DNA of 64,000 nt from positions 45,436,275 to 45,500,274 of the forward strand of contig OW799233.1 of NCBI GenBank assembly GCA_941918925.1. Direction: 5' to 3'. The notes under the pieces are model-generated. The model was not told the DNA's origin, did not search any database, and worked only from the letters and a program-made list of their open reading frames with translations. The position numbers and the translations under genes were made by a program. Positions 46,715 to 59,169 of the stretch are shown here, piece after piece. Every line of letters starts with the position of its first letter. Within the stretch, counting starts at the first letter, position 1. The stretch comes from Phyto melanocephala. Its lineage: Eukaryota > Arthropoda > Insecta > Diptera > Rhinophoridae.

Positions 46715-47602
46715 TGAAGAACGCATTAACGTAGAGTCATGAAACTTCGAATATACATTTGAGTAAAAATAATATCTTTCCCTGAAAACTGCTTAAATTT
46801 ATGCATTAGGAAAGTAGTTATAGATCAAAATGTACGAAAATTAATACAGCTCAGTGTATTTTTCAGTATATTTAAAATTTAAAACCTGCTAAAACTGACA
46901 AAATTATATGTACGATTCTAAAATTTTGAAAACATTACATTTTGCTCAAAGGCTTTGTTTTAACGAAAAATAAATGTGACACGCCCACCTCGGATATAAC
47001 GCTTTATCTCAAATTCATATAATTTCTTTACAAAAAAAGATTTTGAAAGAATAAAGGACTATATTGAAATATTTAAGTTGTATTCATTAGCAGACACAAT
47101 TTCGACACGCCTACTATAACTCCCAGTTTTCACGTTATCTACTGTTTATGAAATTTAAAAGCTCATAAAGCCAATAAAATTAGAGGTATGATGAAATTTG
47201 ATACATATATTTTTCAAGTCAATGTCATTACTAAGCCAGAAAATTAATATGACACGTCCAGTTTTACGCCCACCTCCCATATAACGGTTTATCTTAAATT
47301 CATATTATTTCCCTATGGGCAAAGATTTTGGAAGCTCCTTTATGCTTCTATATTGAAATATCTCAGTTATATTTATTACCAGTAATTTTATTGATACGCC
47401 TACTTTAACGCCCACTTTCAGTGAAAGACTAAATTCACGAAAACATTTTACTAGCATATCGAAGTTATGTTTATAGTATAAAGAGATTATTCCATAGCGA
47501 TTACTGTTGATATCAAAATAATACATTTTGTGCTATAAAGTACACAAAATTGGTGGTGGGTATAAAAGATGCGGCACAGCCGAATATAGCACTCTTACTT
47601 GT
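46715..47602 (+). mobile_element. DINE-like family 1, 5'-truncated
   Basis: From the PLE border onward: TAGTTATAGATCAAAATGTA, GACACGCCCACCTC, GACACGCCTACTATAAC, CCATATAACGGTTTATCTTA modules, then GGTGGTGGGTATAAAAGAT, hairpin relic GCGGCACAGCCG, ATATAGCACTCTTACTTGTT. The 5' hairpin is missing, probably cut off by the PLE junction. Confidence 0.65.
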
Positions 47603-48369
47603 TATACCCTTCACACAGTCAAAAAGGGTATATATAGGTTTGTCATTCCGTGTGAAATTTCTACAATTTTAATTTTCGACCCCATAAAGTATATAATTTC
47701 TGAAAGCTTATGAATAGGAAAGTCGATTAAGCTCTGTCAGTCTGTCCGTCAGTCCGTCTGTCCGTGTGAATGTTGAAATCAACTTTTTGAAGCCCGCCGA
47801 TATCGCATTGGCCCGGGTAAGGTATTAAAATATCAGAAATATTCGGGAGTAGATTGGTATTGAAAAGAAACATCGGTATATAAACAACTGAGATATGAGC
47901 AAAAATCCACGACCACCTCGATTTTTTTTCACAAAAACAACATTAAAACAACAACATACATACATACAAACGTGTATATTGGTTAGAGGAAACGTGGCAT
48001 CGAATCCCAGCTGAGCCAAAAAAAAATTTTTTTCATATATTTTTTTTTTTTAATTTTTATTTAATATATTATTTATTGTTTTATTATTATTTTTTTTTAA
48101 TATTTTTTAATTATTTTTTTATTTATTTGTTTGTTTTATATTTATTATATATATTTTAATTATTTTTTTTTAAAACTTTTTTTTAAAATTTCTTTTTTAA
48201 AATTTTATTTTTAAATTTTTTTTTTATATAAATTTTTTTATTATTTTTTTAACATACATACGTAAATTTATAATTTTACAATGGGATGTTTTAAAATATG
48301 TATGTATGACTACACGTTGTGAAGGGTATATAAGATTCGGCATGGCCCAATATAGCGCTCTTACTTGTT
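47603..48369 (+). mobile_element. DINE-like family 2, complete
   Basis: Starts ATACCCTTCACACAGTC directly after the CTTGTT end of the preceding family 1 copy, so the two stand head to tail without spacer. Ends ATAAGATTCGGCATGGCCCA, ATATAGCGCTCTTACTTGTT. The AT-only middle is at about 48020-48250. Confidence 0.7.
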
Positions 48370-49277
48370 TTAATTTAGAATAATTTTATTTAAACCGCTT
48401 TAATATTTTATTGTAATTTATTATTGTAATAAGTAATATAATGTAATTTAATTAAATTAAGATAAATTTTAATTATAGGCGTGATTTAATTTATTGAAAT
48501 TATTGTAATAAATCATAGAAATTTCAGTTAATTTTTCAATACTGTTTTAATATTTTTTCTCAATATTTTTTCAATTAAAGAAATTATTTTTTTTTAAAAT
48601 AATAGTATCATTTTGATGATTGTGCATAATCCAATAATATTTTCATAATATCAGTGTCGAAATTGAAATACATTTTTAATTATTTCTGGTTACGTATTGT
48701 ACGTTTGTAAAAAATGCATCCATAGACTTAAAATTCATAAATAAATAAATAGGGTATGTTTAGCATATAAAGGAGCATACTGACCCCCATACTTGCCTAC
48801 ATAACGGTAAAATTTTAACTCTATTTTAATAAATTGTAAAACACAAACCGCAAAAAGGGGTTTAAATTGTCTGTATAACTTAGACATAAAATTCTACAAC
48901 ATAATCGAGAACACACCAAAGCAGAAAACATAGTGCAAACAGTAAAAGCCAGTCAAGCTTAAGATTGCCAACATACCCAAATTAACTCCTAATGAGCCTG
49001 TAAGCGTTTAAGTTTGGCTCTTGAGCATAGTTACACCTCAGATGCAAAGAACACGTAGATTAATATATCGATATTCTCCGCGAACAGGGCAAATGCGGGA
49101 AACTTTAACGCCTGCTAAAATAAAGTTCGCAAGTGTTTGAATTGTCTTCTTTATCGCCAGATGGCGTAATTTTTTTAATGTTGTGCTGTTGTTATTCAAT
49201 TAACATTTCCAGTCCTCATATGTACGTTGATAGTGTACAACTTATCGTTATTTGTGCAGTCTGATGGATTAAGCATA
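48370..49277. other. Unassigned AT-rich stretch
   Basis: No gene recognised. 49000-49160 is slightly GC-richer. Confidence 0.3.
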
Positions 49278-49279
49278 TA

Positions 49280-50268
49280 CAGTAAACTCACAGAAACGCG
49301 AACTAATTTTTACCAAAGGTATTCACGTTTTCGATTTTGTTCACGTTTTAGATTGCATTTTTTCTATTACATATTTTAGTCTCTCTTTTATCTTTAATTT
49401 AATTTAAAATAAGATATGTACGTTATTTTCACCTATGTGACATGTTTTGATTCAACTTTTTGTAAGTTTCTGTCATATTTAAATTTACTACATACATGGC
49501 TACTTTGGTTTGCAAAGGGTTTTCAAGATACTTATTTTTAAATTATTTATTGAATTCATCCAAAATAGAGGTTCAGCATGGTTATTTTCCTTAATTTGAT
49601 TGTGCAATTCAATAGCTTCCTTTTAATCATAATGCCGCTAACCGGTAGGTTTTTATACTGAAGTTGGGTAAATCATTTGTACAGAGATTTTTAAATTTTT
49701 GGAAGCTCCGAAGTATGCAGTGTATTCCGTTTTCCAGGACCCGAAAATGTATTATTAACGCATTTCGAAATTGTATCTTTATTGTTTCTTATCGAACAAA
49801 TCGTCGATTTGGCGAAATTACACTTTTTCGACAAACCAGTTACAGATGAACCTTTGCGTAAAAACTCTAAAATATCTGACTTTTCTTGAAGATTCAACAC
49901 TTTTTGTTTTTTTATTAGACATATTTTCAATAAAAATATTTTTAAAGATCACTTGTTTATATTGTTTATATACCTATATGTATAGTCAGCACAGAGAGAT
50001 GCATTCAGTAGAACTGCCGCATTATTACTAAAGCTACTTATCATGCAACAAAAGTTGTTTACAACAAACAAACTACGAAATTCTTCTGCGGGGAATCCCA
50101 AAAATTTTAAATGAGATTACAAAATTGAATTTTAACGTTCGTAAAAAGTTCACGTTTTAGAGCCTTCAGCCTTTGTTCACGTTTTAGAGTAGTCAATGTA
50201 ATAAAAAAAATGTTCATGTTTTTGGGTAGATCATGTTACTGGATGTTCACGTCTCTGCGAGTTCACTG
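49280..50268 (-). mobile_element. pogo/Tigger-type element, internally deleted
   Basis: 989 bp with TIRs CAGTAAACTCACAGAAACGC and, on the complement, CAGTGAACTCGCAGAGACGT, flanked by TA (49278-49279, 50269-50270). TTCACGTTTTAGA words repeat near both ends. The minus strand holds the DNA-binding part of the transposase; the DDE domain is missing. Confidence 0.75.
49540..49930 (-). pseudogene. pogo/Tigger transposase N-terminus (CENP-B-like HTH)
   Basis: Frame 49930-49691 reads KVLNLQEKSDILEFLRKGSS, VTGLSKKCNFAKSTICSIRN, NKDTISKCVNNTFSGPGKR, the first helix-turn-helix of the CENP-B/Tigger/jerky type. It stops after SELPKI, but similarity continues past the stop (KSLYK, LPVSGIMIKRKLLN), the second, Tc5-type helix-turn-helix. 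An in-frame TAA follows SELPKI, and the DDE catalytic domain is deleted. Candidate start ATG at 49930-49928. Inactive as a transposase. Confidence 0.75.
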
Positions 50269-50270
50269 TA

Positions 50271-51920
50271 GTCTCGACTGCAGCTACACAATTACACGAC
50301 TACAAATTCCGCAGTGTAGTCAAATTCTTAGTTATAGTAAAACCGACAGCAACATCGTAAGCAGCTGATTTTTAAGAAAACATTTATTAATACATACAAA
50401 TTCATTTATTCAAAATATAATTATTTTACGTAAACAAATTGATCATAAAGCTTTAATTCCTATTTTAAAGAACGACAAATTTGAATCCCGAAATTTTGTA
50501 AAATGCAAGATAAATTTTGAACATACAGAGCTAATATGAAAGCTATATCATTATGGCATAATCGGGAATAAGAGGAAAGCCTCGAATCATTTCACAATTA
50601 CATCGTTTTCGAAAACAAACAAAAGTTAGCTTGAAGCTTGCACGATAAAACAACCCATTAAGGATGAAGTGACAAAATTCTGCTAAGAAACCAAAAAGAG
50701 AATTTCATTTCACAGAGCGAGAATTGACTCAGCTGTTTGTTTACAAATAATCTTTGCCGCTATGCAACTTTGCGATTTCCTTTTTATAAAAAAACTTTTT
50801 TGCCACTGTAACTTTTAGTAAAAACAAATAACCAAACAACCAATTGGTGTTTCTTCCTCCATTATTTTAGTTGTTGTTCGATTACCATTTCGCTTAGGAC
50901 GATTTATGATTATTACTCTTTATATTTTCTTCCTTTTGTTTTCTTTAAAAAAAGTTTTGGGAAAAAACAATTTTTTTTTAAGCTATTTCTTCGTTTTATT
51001 GTTTTGTTTTGATTAGTTTCGTTTAAGCAAAATAAACATTATAATGTTATTTCTGTTGTTTTTTCTTTTTTTTTTTTTTTTGTTTGCCATTAATTTGGTT
51101 ATAAATGTTCTTTACCTAGAATTTTCGAAAATTAACTTCGACGTTAGACTACAGAATTGGCGGTAAAAAAACGTCTTGAAATGAAACCATATGGGTAGTT
51201 ATTTTAACAGAAACCCATTATAATCTATTCGTTTTAAATGTGAGTGTGTTCGTGATGTGAATGTGTATTAGGTGGACGGGAAGACGGTAAATTACAAAAT
51301 TTTGTGGAATTCATTTAATGTAAGTGGTTAATGTGGTTAAAACCATCTTGTATATTGGGAAGCTATTTTATGTTCTCATTAAATGGAAACCATGAAACCA
51401 GCAGCCAACATCTTATTTTAACTGGCACCCATTAGCACGTAAAAATATTCTATATGTTGCATCATTTTATTATCGTTTCACAATACATAGCCATACGTAC
51501 ATACATAAGTATATAGTTCAAATAACAGCATAATATATGGTATCTAGCTAAAATTTGTACACACGCAACATACAGTACCGAGCAATTTAAGAAGAGTACG
51601 ATGCCATATATAACATATTTCTTTATATAACTAGTGCCGTATGTTTAAAAACTATTAAAGGTTATTAAAGGTGTTAATCAAATTTCCTAAGAAGACCAGT
51701 TTAATAAACGATATAAAAGCTTACGAATAGGGTAGTTGATTTAACATTTTCGAACTGTCCCTGTGTGTGTTTAAATCGGTTTCTTGAAACCCCCCAAAAT
51801 CGACATGTACCGTGTATCATATCAAAATATTCTAAATATCTAAGTCCATACTTGCATTGCAAATTATTACAATCGTCCCATAAATTTCTTAGATATGAGC
51901 AAATAAACACGATTGCCTCT
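50271..51920. other. Unassigned stretch
   Basis: No gene recognised. Poly(T) at 51067-51081. Confidence 0.3.
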
Positions 51921-52746
51921 TTTTATACCCTTCACACAGTGAAAATGGGTATATATAGGTTTGTCATTCCGTGTGAAATTTCTACAATTTTCATTTCCGA
52001 CCCCATAAAGTATATATTTTCTGAAAGCTTATGAATAGGGGAGTCGATTAAGCTCTGTCCGTCTGTTCGTGTGTATGTTGAAATCAACTTTTTGAAGCCC
52101 CCCGATACTGCCTGGACCCGGGTGAGGTATTAAAATATCAGAAATATTCGGGAGTAGTTCGGTATTGAAAATCAGAAAAATCGGTACATAAACAACTGAG
52201 ATATGAGATAAAACCCACGACCACCTCGATTTATTTTCCACAAAAACAACATTACAACAACAAATACATACAAACATGCATACTGCTTAGAGTAAACATG
52301 ACATCGAATCCCAGCTCCGCCAAAAAAAATTTTTTTTAATTTGTTTTTTTTTTATATTTTTTTTATATTTTTTTTCTAATTTTTTTTATTTTATATATTT
52401 TATATATTATTTATATTTTTATTATTTTTTTTTAAATTTTTTTTTGTTTTTAAATTGTTTTTTTATTATTTTTTTGTTTTATATTTATTATTTATATTAA
52501 TTATTTTTTTTTTAATTTTTTTTCTCAAATTATTTTTTTTCTTAAATTATTTTTTTTAATTTTTTTCTTTTTTTAACATACATACTTATGTACGTTAAAA
52601 TATAATTTTACAATGGGATGTTTTTATATATGTATGTACGTATTTCATATGAGATGAATGGTGATACAAACTACTGTTATTGCATGACTACACGTTGTGA
52701 AGGGTATATAAGATTCGGCACGGCCGAATATAGCGCTCTTATTTTT
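51921..52746 (+). mobile_element. DINE-like family 2, complete
   Basis: About 825 bp with both ends: TTTTATACCCTTCACACAGT, GGGTATATATAGG, TTTGTCATTCCGTGTG, the GTCCGTCTG run, CCACGACCACCTCGATT, AATCCCAGCTCCGCC, AT-only centre (52320-52580), then CACGTTGTGAAGGGTATATA, ATTCGGCACGGCCGAAT hairpin, ATAGCGCTCTTATTTTT. The best copy for reading the family's terminal structure. Confidence 0.75.
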
Positions 52747-52923
52747 TTCTCATTTTTACCACAAAAGTGAACATTTTTCAGCCATAGGATATTTTAAAGA
52801 TACATTTTTGCCCACTTATGAATATGATATACCTCTAGAAATATTCGTGAAAAATTTTACACAATTCGGTAACTAATTTGCAAAGTTATAGACGAAAATT
52901 ATTTCTGAAAAATATTCATCTTT

Positions 52924-53929
52924 TTTATGCCAGCCACCAAAAAAATGGTGAGGGTATAATCATTGTGTCATTCCGCTTGTAACACATCAAAATATCCATT
53001 TAAAACCCCATAAAGAATATATATTTTCTGAATCGGGGTTTAATTTTATGATTTTCTGGCTATGTCCGTCCGTCTGTTGAAAACACGATACAGTACGAAC
53101 CGAAAAAGTTAGAAGGCTCAAATATTGCCAAAATATTTCTTATACACAAGGTTTGTTTGATATTGAAAATGAGCTAAATTAAAATATAAGAAAGAGAATT
53201 ATAGATCGTAATGCAAGAGTAGGTCAAAAAACCCAAGTCCTTCCAACATCAAATAAAATATTCATATCGCACAGCGTATGTTTCGGTATTTTCAAAATTT
53301 AAAACGTAATAGAACCGACAACTGATTCTGAAATTTGGTAAACATTGCTTTTTGGTAAAGGCTTTGTACTTACGGAAAATAAATGTGACAAGCTAAATTT
53401 TACGCCCATCTCTCTTATAACGCTTTATCACAAATTCGTTTAATTTCCCTATGAATAAATATTTTAGAAACTATTTCGACACGCCTACTATAACGCTCAC
53501 TTTTCACGTAATCTACTGTCAATGAAATTTAAGTGCTCATAAAACCGATTGTTATGCCAGAAATTGAAGGTGACACGCCCTCTTTAACGCCTACCTCCCA
53601 TATAACGCTTTAACTTTAATTCATATAATATCTCTTTGGACACAGTTGTGGAAGAATAAAAGACTATAAAGAAATATCTAAGTTGGTTTTATTAGCAGAA
53701 ACTATATTGACACGCCTACTTTAGTACCTACTTTCATTGAAGACTAGGCTTACGAAAATATTTTAATAGCACATCGAAGTAATACAAAGATTGTGATACA
53801 TACTTAAATATAAAGAGATTATTCCATACTGTAATAACAAAAAAATTAATTTTGTGCTATAAAAGTACATAAAGTTGGTGGTGGTTATACTAAATTCGGC
53901 ACAGCCGAATAAAGTGCCCTTACTTGTTT
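52924..53929 (+). mobile_element. DINE-like family 1, complete
   Basis: About 1 kb. Begins TTATGCCAGCCACC(A)n TGGTGAGGGTATA, then TGTCATTCCGCTTGTAACAC, CCATAAAGAATATATATTTT, TATGTCCGTCCGTCTGTTG. Internal modules of about 230-290 bp carry GACACGCCTAC or GACACGCCCT and CCATATAACG. Ends GGTGGTTATACTAAATTCGG, CACAGCCGAAT, AAAGTGCCCTTACTTGTTT. Confidence 0.75.
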
Positions 53930-54858
53930 ATTTAAGTCTTGACTTAAGATATAACGTCGAAGAAATACATCAATGATTGATCGTCGTGAAGTAAATGTAC
54001 AACTCCTACGATTTTAATTTTGTATTTGTGAATTGGGCAAAGAATTCAAAGATTTGTTTAAATGCTAAAAAAAAATTATGAAATTTTTAGTAGTTTTTTT
54101 TTGTGCTATTAAAATTCACAGCACTGTTTAAATACATATATAATTTCTATGTCCGTAATGATTACCTTCTAATATACATACATGCACATGTATGTGATTG
54201 TAGGCAAGATTAGGAGCTTAAAAAGAGATTAATATATGTACGTATGCAATATCTATACCACAGAACTATTTATTATACACAAATCTATATAAGTTTTTGT
54301 CTGTATATATTTGTCTGTATGTCCTCTATCGAATCGTAGACTAAATATGCATTTGATCATGGAATTATCTCTAGCAAAGTTATTGGGCATGAGCCCGCTA
54401 AAGTTTCTAAGTTGGTACGACTAATTTTCGCCAGATGGCGACACTGTCATTCTTCAAATAAATTTCATATATTGCCGTGACACTTCATGCTGATAAAATT
54501 TATGTCTATCTGACATTGAACAGACAATATTTTGCGTATTTGGAAGCGTGTATCGAGTAGTTCTATGCATTTCATTGTGAATTAAATATATTTTATTAGT
54601 GAAGTACCTGTACTCAAAATGAATTGAATATTTGAGTAATGTCCTTCCTTCAAATTTTGTTTTTAGTTGGTGCTGTAGTAACGCGAGCAAGGTACAGCTT
54701 GTTTTATAAAAAAAAAAATTTTATTTTATTCTTATAAATATTTTGTAAATATCAAAACTATAACAAATATTTTTATGTATTAACAACTCTTTTTATTAAA
54801 ATCATATTATCATATTACACGAACTTTTACAAAAAGTACTGTTTTACACTCCTTCACA
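53930..54858. other. Unassigned AT-rich stretch
   Basis: No gene or inverted-repeat element recognised. Confidence 0.3.
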
Positions 54859-54860
54859 TA

Positions 54861-55040
54861 AAAGGTATTCACGTCAACGGTTTAACTATTTAAAATGGTG
54901 AAAATGCAAAGTTATTTGCCGAAGGTAACTGCTATTATTCTGTCAGCTTAAACACATTTTCTTTTTAATTGATGTCCAATTTAACAAGGGTATATTTAAT
55001 CAATTTTTAAAAGAGTATAAACGGTGACGTGAACGCCTTT
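54861..55040. mobile_element. Small TIR element
   Basis: 180 bp. Ends AAAGGTATTCACGTCAACGG and, on the complement, AAAGGCGTTCACGTCACCGT. A TA or AT flank is possible but offset by one base. No coding sequence. Confidence 0.5.
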
Positions 55041-55372
55041 ATTGCAAAGGCTTCATGGAAAAAATAAATTTATTATACAGTTGTTTGTAATAGAAATTGT
55101 ATATTATAGTCTATAGAAAAAGCTGTTAGAAGCATTTTTCTCCAAACGTACTTGTTTTATACAGTTTTTGTGTAGAAAAAAAAAAACATTAAAGACAGTT
55201 TTTTAAAGAAAATCTCGTAAATCATTTTCTACGAAAAAAACTGTTACTCAAACTGTTTGCATGAAAAATAAACTGTTTTACAGATTTTGTGTACATATAT
55301 TCAGTTTGTTATAATTTCTTTTAATAGGAAAAACAGTTTCTTTAGAAAAACTTGATGCATTAAAATAGTAAA

Positions 55373-56264
55373 GGATATTTAAACAGGCAGGCTACAAAAG
55401 TAGACCAATAGGGACAGCAAACGACGCCATATTTTTTGCCGCTCTTTTGACATTTCTCTTCAGTAAGGTTCGCCATTTCATGATGGAAAGATATACGATA
55501 ACAACGAAAAATTTACTTCCGAAATTCGGAGTCAGTGGCCTCAACGTTAAGAGCTCTACGTCCAATTTATGTTCATTTCTCATTTCTGGCTGAATGGCTT
55601 CGTCAATAAGCAAAATATGCGTTATTGGTCAGACAGCAATCCTCACGTACTCTACCAGTCATCATTATATCCCGGCCAATGGCTTATGGGCCGGCGGCGT
55701 TATTGGGCCGTACTTCTTCCGTGATGATCAAGACCGGCACGTTACTGTGAATGGGAATCGCTACCGTTCAATGATAACAGAATATTTTTCGCCCCAATTG
55801 GATACTATGGACTTGAAGGACATGTGGTTCCAAAAGGAAGGCGCCACAAGCCACACAGCGAATGTCACAATCAATTTATTGGAAACCAAGTTTGTTATTT
55901 CACGAAATGGTCTAGTCGATTGGCCACCTCGGTCGTGCGATTTGACGCCGTTAGACTATATCCTGTGGGTCTACGTCAAGTATATGGTCTATGCCAACAA
56001 GCCAGCGACGATTGATGAACTTCGTACGAATATCGAACGTGAAATTGCAGCAGTATTGCCCCATTAATGCTTGAAAACCATCGAAAATTGGGTTCAGCGT
56101 CTCGAATTCTGCAAGCGTGCCCGTGGTGGCAATGCAAAAGAAATCGAGTTCCATACATAATGGCATAGAACGTACTTTCACAAGAATAAAGAATTTCATT
56201 GATTTGGATATCAAATCAATTTTTATTTAAAAAACTTTTGTAGCGCTCTTATTGAAAAACCCTT
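55373..56264 (+). mobile_element. Mariner (DD41D-like), internally deleted
   Basis: Left TA at 55371-55372, then AAGGATATTTAAACAGGCAG, GCTACAAAAGT; the complement of the right end is AAGGGTTTTTCAATAAGAGC, GCTACAAAAGT. 892 bp, against about 1.3 kb for an intact relative, because much of the N-terminal coding part is missing. Confidence 0.7.
55480..56155 (+). pseudogene. Mariner transposase, deleted, second Asp changed to Glu
   Basis: Starts MERYTITTKNLLP, then the helix-turn-helix and linker are gone and the sequence jumps to FWLNGFVNKQNMRYWSDSNP (about 55570). A frameshift near 55675 leads into the longest frame, to 56067: GLWAGGVIGPYFFRDDQDRH, YRSMITEYFSPQLDTMDLKD, MWFQKEGATSHTAN, WPPRSCDLTPLDYILWVYVK. 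The second catalytic position (QQDG in active relatives) is Glu, the third Asp (TPLD) is kept, and three residues between them are missing. After a stop at 56065-56067, ENWVQRLEFCKRARGGNAKE-like C-terminal sequence follows. The stretch just downstream of the ATG at 55594 is partly out of frame with true transposase. Non-functional. Confidence 0.8.
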
Positions 56265-58888
56265 CATTAAGAAGCGTTCGGGGGAAAGTTTTTATTAAAA
56301 TATATGAATTGTTCGATTCTTGGCTGCCAAAACCATTACTTATCAGAAAACAAAAATTGGTTTGGCGAGGATATGCATATTATTTTTCCCTCCTCTTTAT
56401 TTCTTCTTAAAGTTTACGTACCATTCAGTTTCCTTTCAACCCTTGACAACAACTTTATTTTTTCATTAAGCTCTGTTTAGTCAAATTAGAAGCAGCAGTT
56501 GAAGACAAATTTTGTTTATTATTTTTATAATGTCCATAGATGGATGTATAAATGGCTGGTTAATTTGATATGTGTTGCTGGAATGAGTGCATATGATGCA
56601 TGACAACAATCGTTAAATAAAGCAAGTCCAAACAACCAGTCTGTCAACCAATAAAATTGAAGACGTCAGACAAATGGAAATTTTTTTTGAAAACTTGTCA
56701 CATTACTAACACTATACTTATGTATCTTACTTACACATATAAACATATGTGTAGGCAACAAAAAATCCAATTATTAAAGAATTCAAACATTAAACCGCAC
56801 AACATCTAAATGTCATTATCAACATTAGAAAATATACCGACAGTCATGTCTAAACACATGTATCTACATATCAATGTATGTATGTGTGTAGCACATAATA
56901 CAAACATGAATAAAAGTACTTACGTAAGTATACAGACAAATCTAAGTAACATCCCAGCGATAATAGCCAATAGGGCCTATCATTTCAGGCCTTTAAAAAG
57001 CTGATTTTACATCTTCTTTAAGATTTTTAATCTAGTTCTACTCACTCTACCAGCCCTTAAATGCATTTTAGAAGGCCTCTGAATTCCCTTCTAATGATCG
57101 GATAGTTCTTCTAACTCACCTTCTCTAAGAAGGAAAGAAAAATGTACATTCTCGTGTGTATTTTTGAAAACAATTCTTAAGCCACATAACATAAAAAGCT
57201 ATAAAAGATAAAAGAAAAAATCTTTAAGAATACAAAAAAATTCATTTAGTTACGTTTCAAGCTTATATGAGTTTAACAATTGCTAAATTCAAAACAATCA
57301 GGAAAAAAATAAAAATATGTATAACAAATGTCTAAAAGATGTATAAAACGTTTAACAGTTCAAAAATTAAAAAAAAAATTGTTACAATTTAAGCACAAAG
57401 AATTCCAAAAAAGGGCCCTTTTCAGAAGACCTTATAGAAGTCCCGTTTTTAGAAGCGAGTGTGTAAGCCCTTCTTCTATATCCCGATGCGTGTAAAAAGT
57501 AAACAAGTATATAATGGAAACAGGAGTCCTTGTGCCCGCTAAATGAGTCTAAACAGCGCCTTTTATAAGGCCTGCTTACCACTACTTTTTACCGTTTGGA
57601 TTACATGTGTGCTAATAGATATACATAACCTTGTTAAGGTATGTACACATTAGCAAAATATTTGACGCAATGCACAAGCAAAAATTAGGCAAGCAAAAAT
57701 TAAGACTCTTTTAATGCTGTGTACAGTCAAACACAAAATTTGGTCTCTTAAAAAAATGTTGCACAGTCACAACACTATTAACACTATTGTTTTATTTGCA
57801 AAAATTCGACACCGGTGCAACATTTCTAATATAATTGTACAACTCTATTTTCTTAATATTTGCTCAATTCACAAGCTGTCGAAGGTGTTGCACGTCATAG
57901 TAGTTGTACACATTTTGTTAATAATTTCTACATTAATTTCTTATACAACACTTACAACAATTTTAACTATGTTTATATAGCTGGAAAAGTAAGTACTATC
58001 GCCGTTTTTCTTCAACACAGAGAATTTAATTTCTTACAACCTACGACTCATACGACAGGTTGTGAATTGAGCTATTGTGTTGACAATAAATCTATACAAA
58101 TTACTCTTGCAGTTTAGTTATTAATCGGATGTTGTAAATTTTTATTAACGGTGTTTTAACGATAATGAACACTGGAGTCAGAAGCAGCTTATTAGGCATA
58201 ATCATTTGATGTTGTGGCTGCATTAGACATTATTCTGTTATGCTTGTGCAGCTTTTTAATATTTACCAAACACAGTGGTTACGCTTATTTGAGAAAATAT
58301 TTTCCAAATGTGAACGTTAAACTCTAAATAGATTAATAAGTATGTATTTATATACGTTTGTATGTATGTGCGTATGGATTTGCACATCCATTTAAACAAT
58401 TTACAAAATCTTAAGCCTTAATTGTGGTAAACAAAAGTTATATTGTGAAAGAGAGAGAGAGAGAGGGAGGAGCAAGAAAAATAATATAAAATTTAATATT
58501 TGTTAAATTCACAATCCCCACTGTATTTAGTATCGTTTATTAAAATTCAGTTTTAGTTTATTTGCTTATTTGTTGTATTGGTTGAATAATGTATTGTCAG
58601 GCAAAAAGAAAACAAAATGGATGGATGGAAAAACTTAATCAAATCTACTTTTTCTGCAGAGTTACAAAGCTTATCTTAAAACAGCTTTTAATACAAATTA
58701 TTAGCAAATTAAACAGTTAGGGTAAAGTTTTTTGTTAAATCCCGCCGTAGCATCACAGAGATTACAAATTGAGTTTTGGAGGCAGCGTAGTACTGAATAA
58801 GCATGTCTTCACAAAGCAAACGCGTATCGCAAATATCTTTCATGTTGCATAAAGATTTGAATACTTACAAGTTTACAAAGCTATGAAT
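56265..58888. other. Unassigned AT-rich stretch
   Basis: No gene recognised. Near 56300-56345 it shares a block with 2.91-2.96 kb. A (GA)n run lies at 58448-58465. Short frames at 57714-58117 have no recognisable domain. Confidence 0.35.
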
Positions 58889-59105
58889 AACAAGTAACAG
58901 TGCTATATTCGGCCGTGCCGAATCTTATATACCCTTCACAATGAGTAGTCATGTAATTACAATTGTTTGTATCACCATTCATCTCAAATGAAATACGTAC
59001 ATACATTTATATAAACATCCCATTGCAAAATTATAATTTGAGTTTACGTATGTATGTTTCCAAAAAAAAAAAAAAATTAAAAAAAAATAATAATAAAAAT
59101 ATAAA
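58889..59105 (-). repeat. DINE-like family 2, 3' part
   Basis: AACAAGTAACAGTGCTATAT, TTCGGCCGTGCCGAA, TATACCCTTCACAATGAG, CACCATTCATCTCAAATG and the beginning of the AT-rich centre, where a Helitron-like element is inserted. Confidence 0.6.
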
Positions 59106-59125
59106 TCTATATATATAAAAGTGAA

Positions 59126-59130
<5 letters not shown>

Positions 59131-59166
<36 letters not shown>
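59131..59166. repeat. (GT)n microsatellite
   Basis: 18 uninterrupted GT dinucleotides. Confidence 0.95.
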
Positions 59167-59168
<2 letters not shown>

Positions 59169-59169
59169 G

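Noticed and set aside
55594..56067. 157-codon frame as an intact gene
   Set aside because: It is the C-terminal part of a deleted mariner transposase; its start is out of frame with the true protein and a catalytic Asp is changed.
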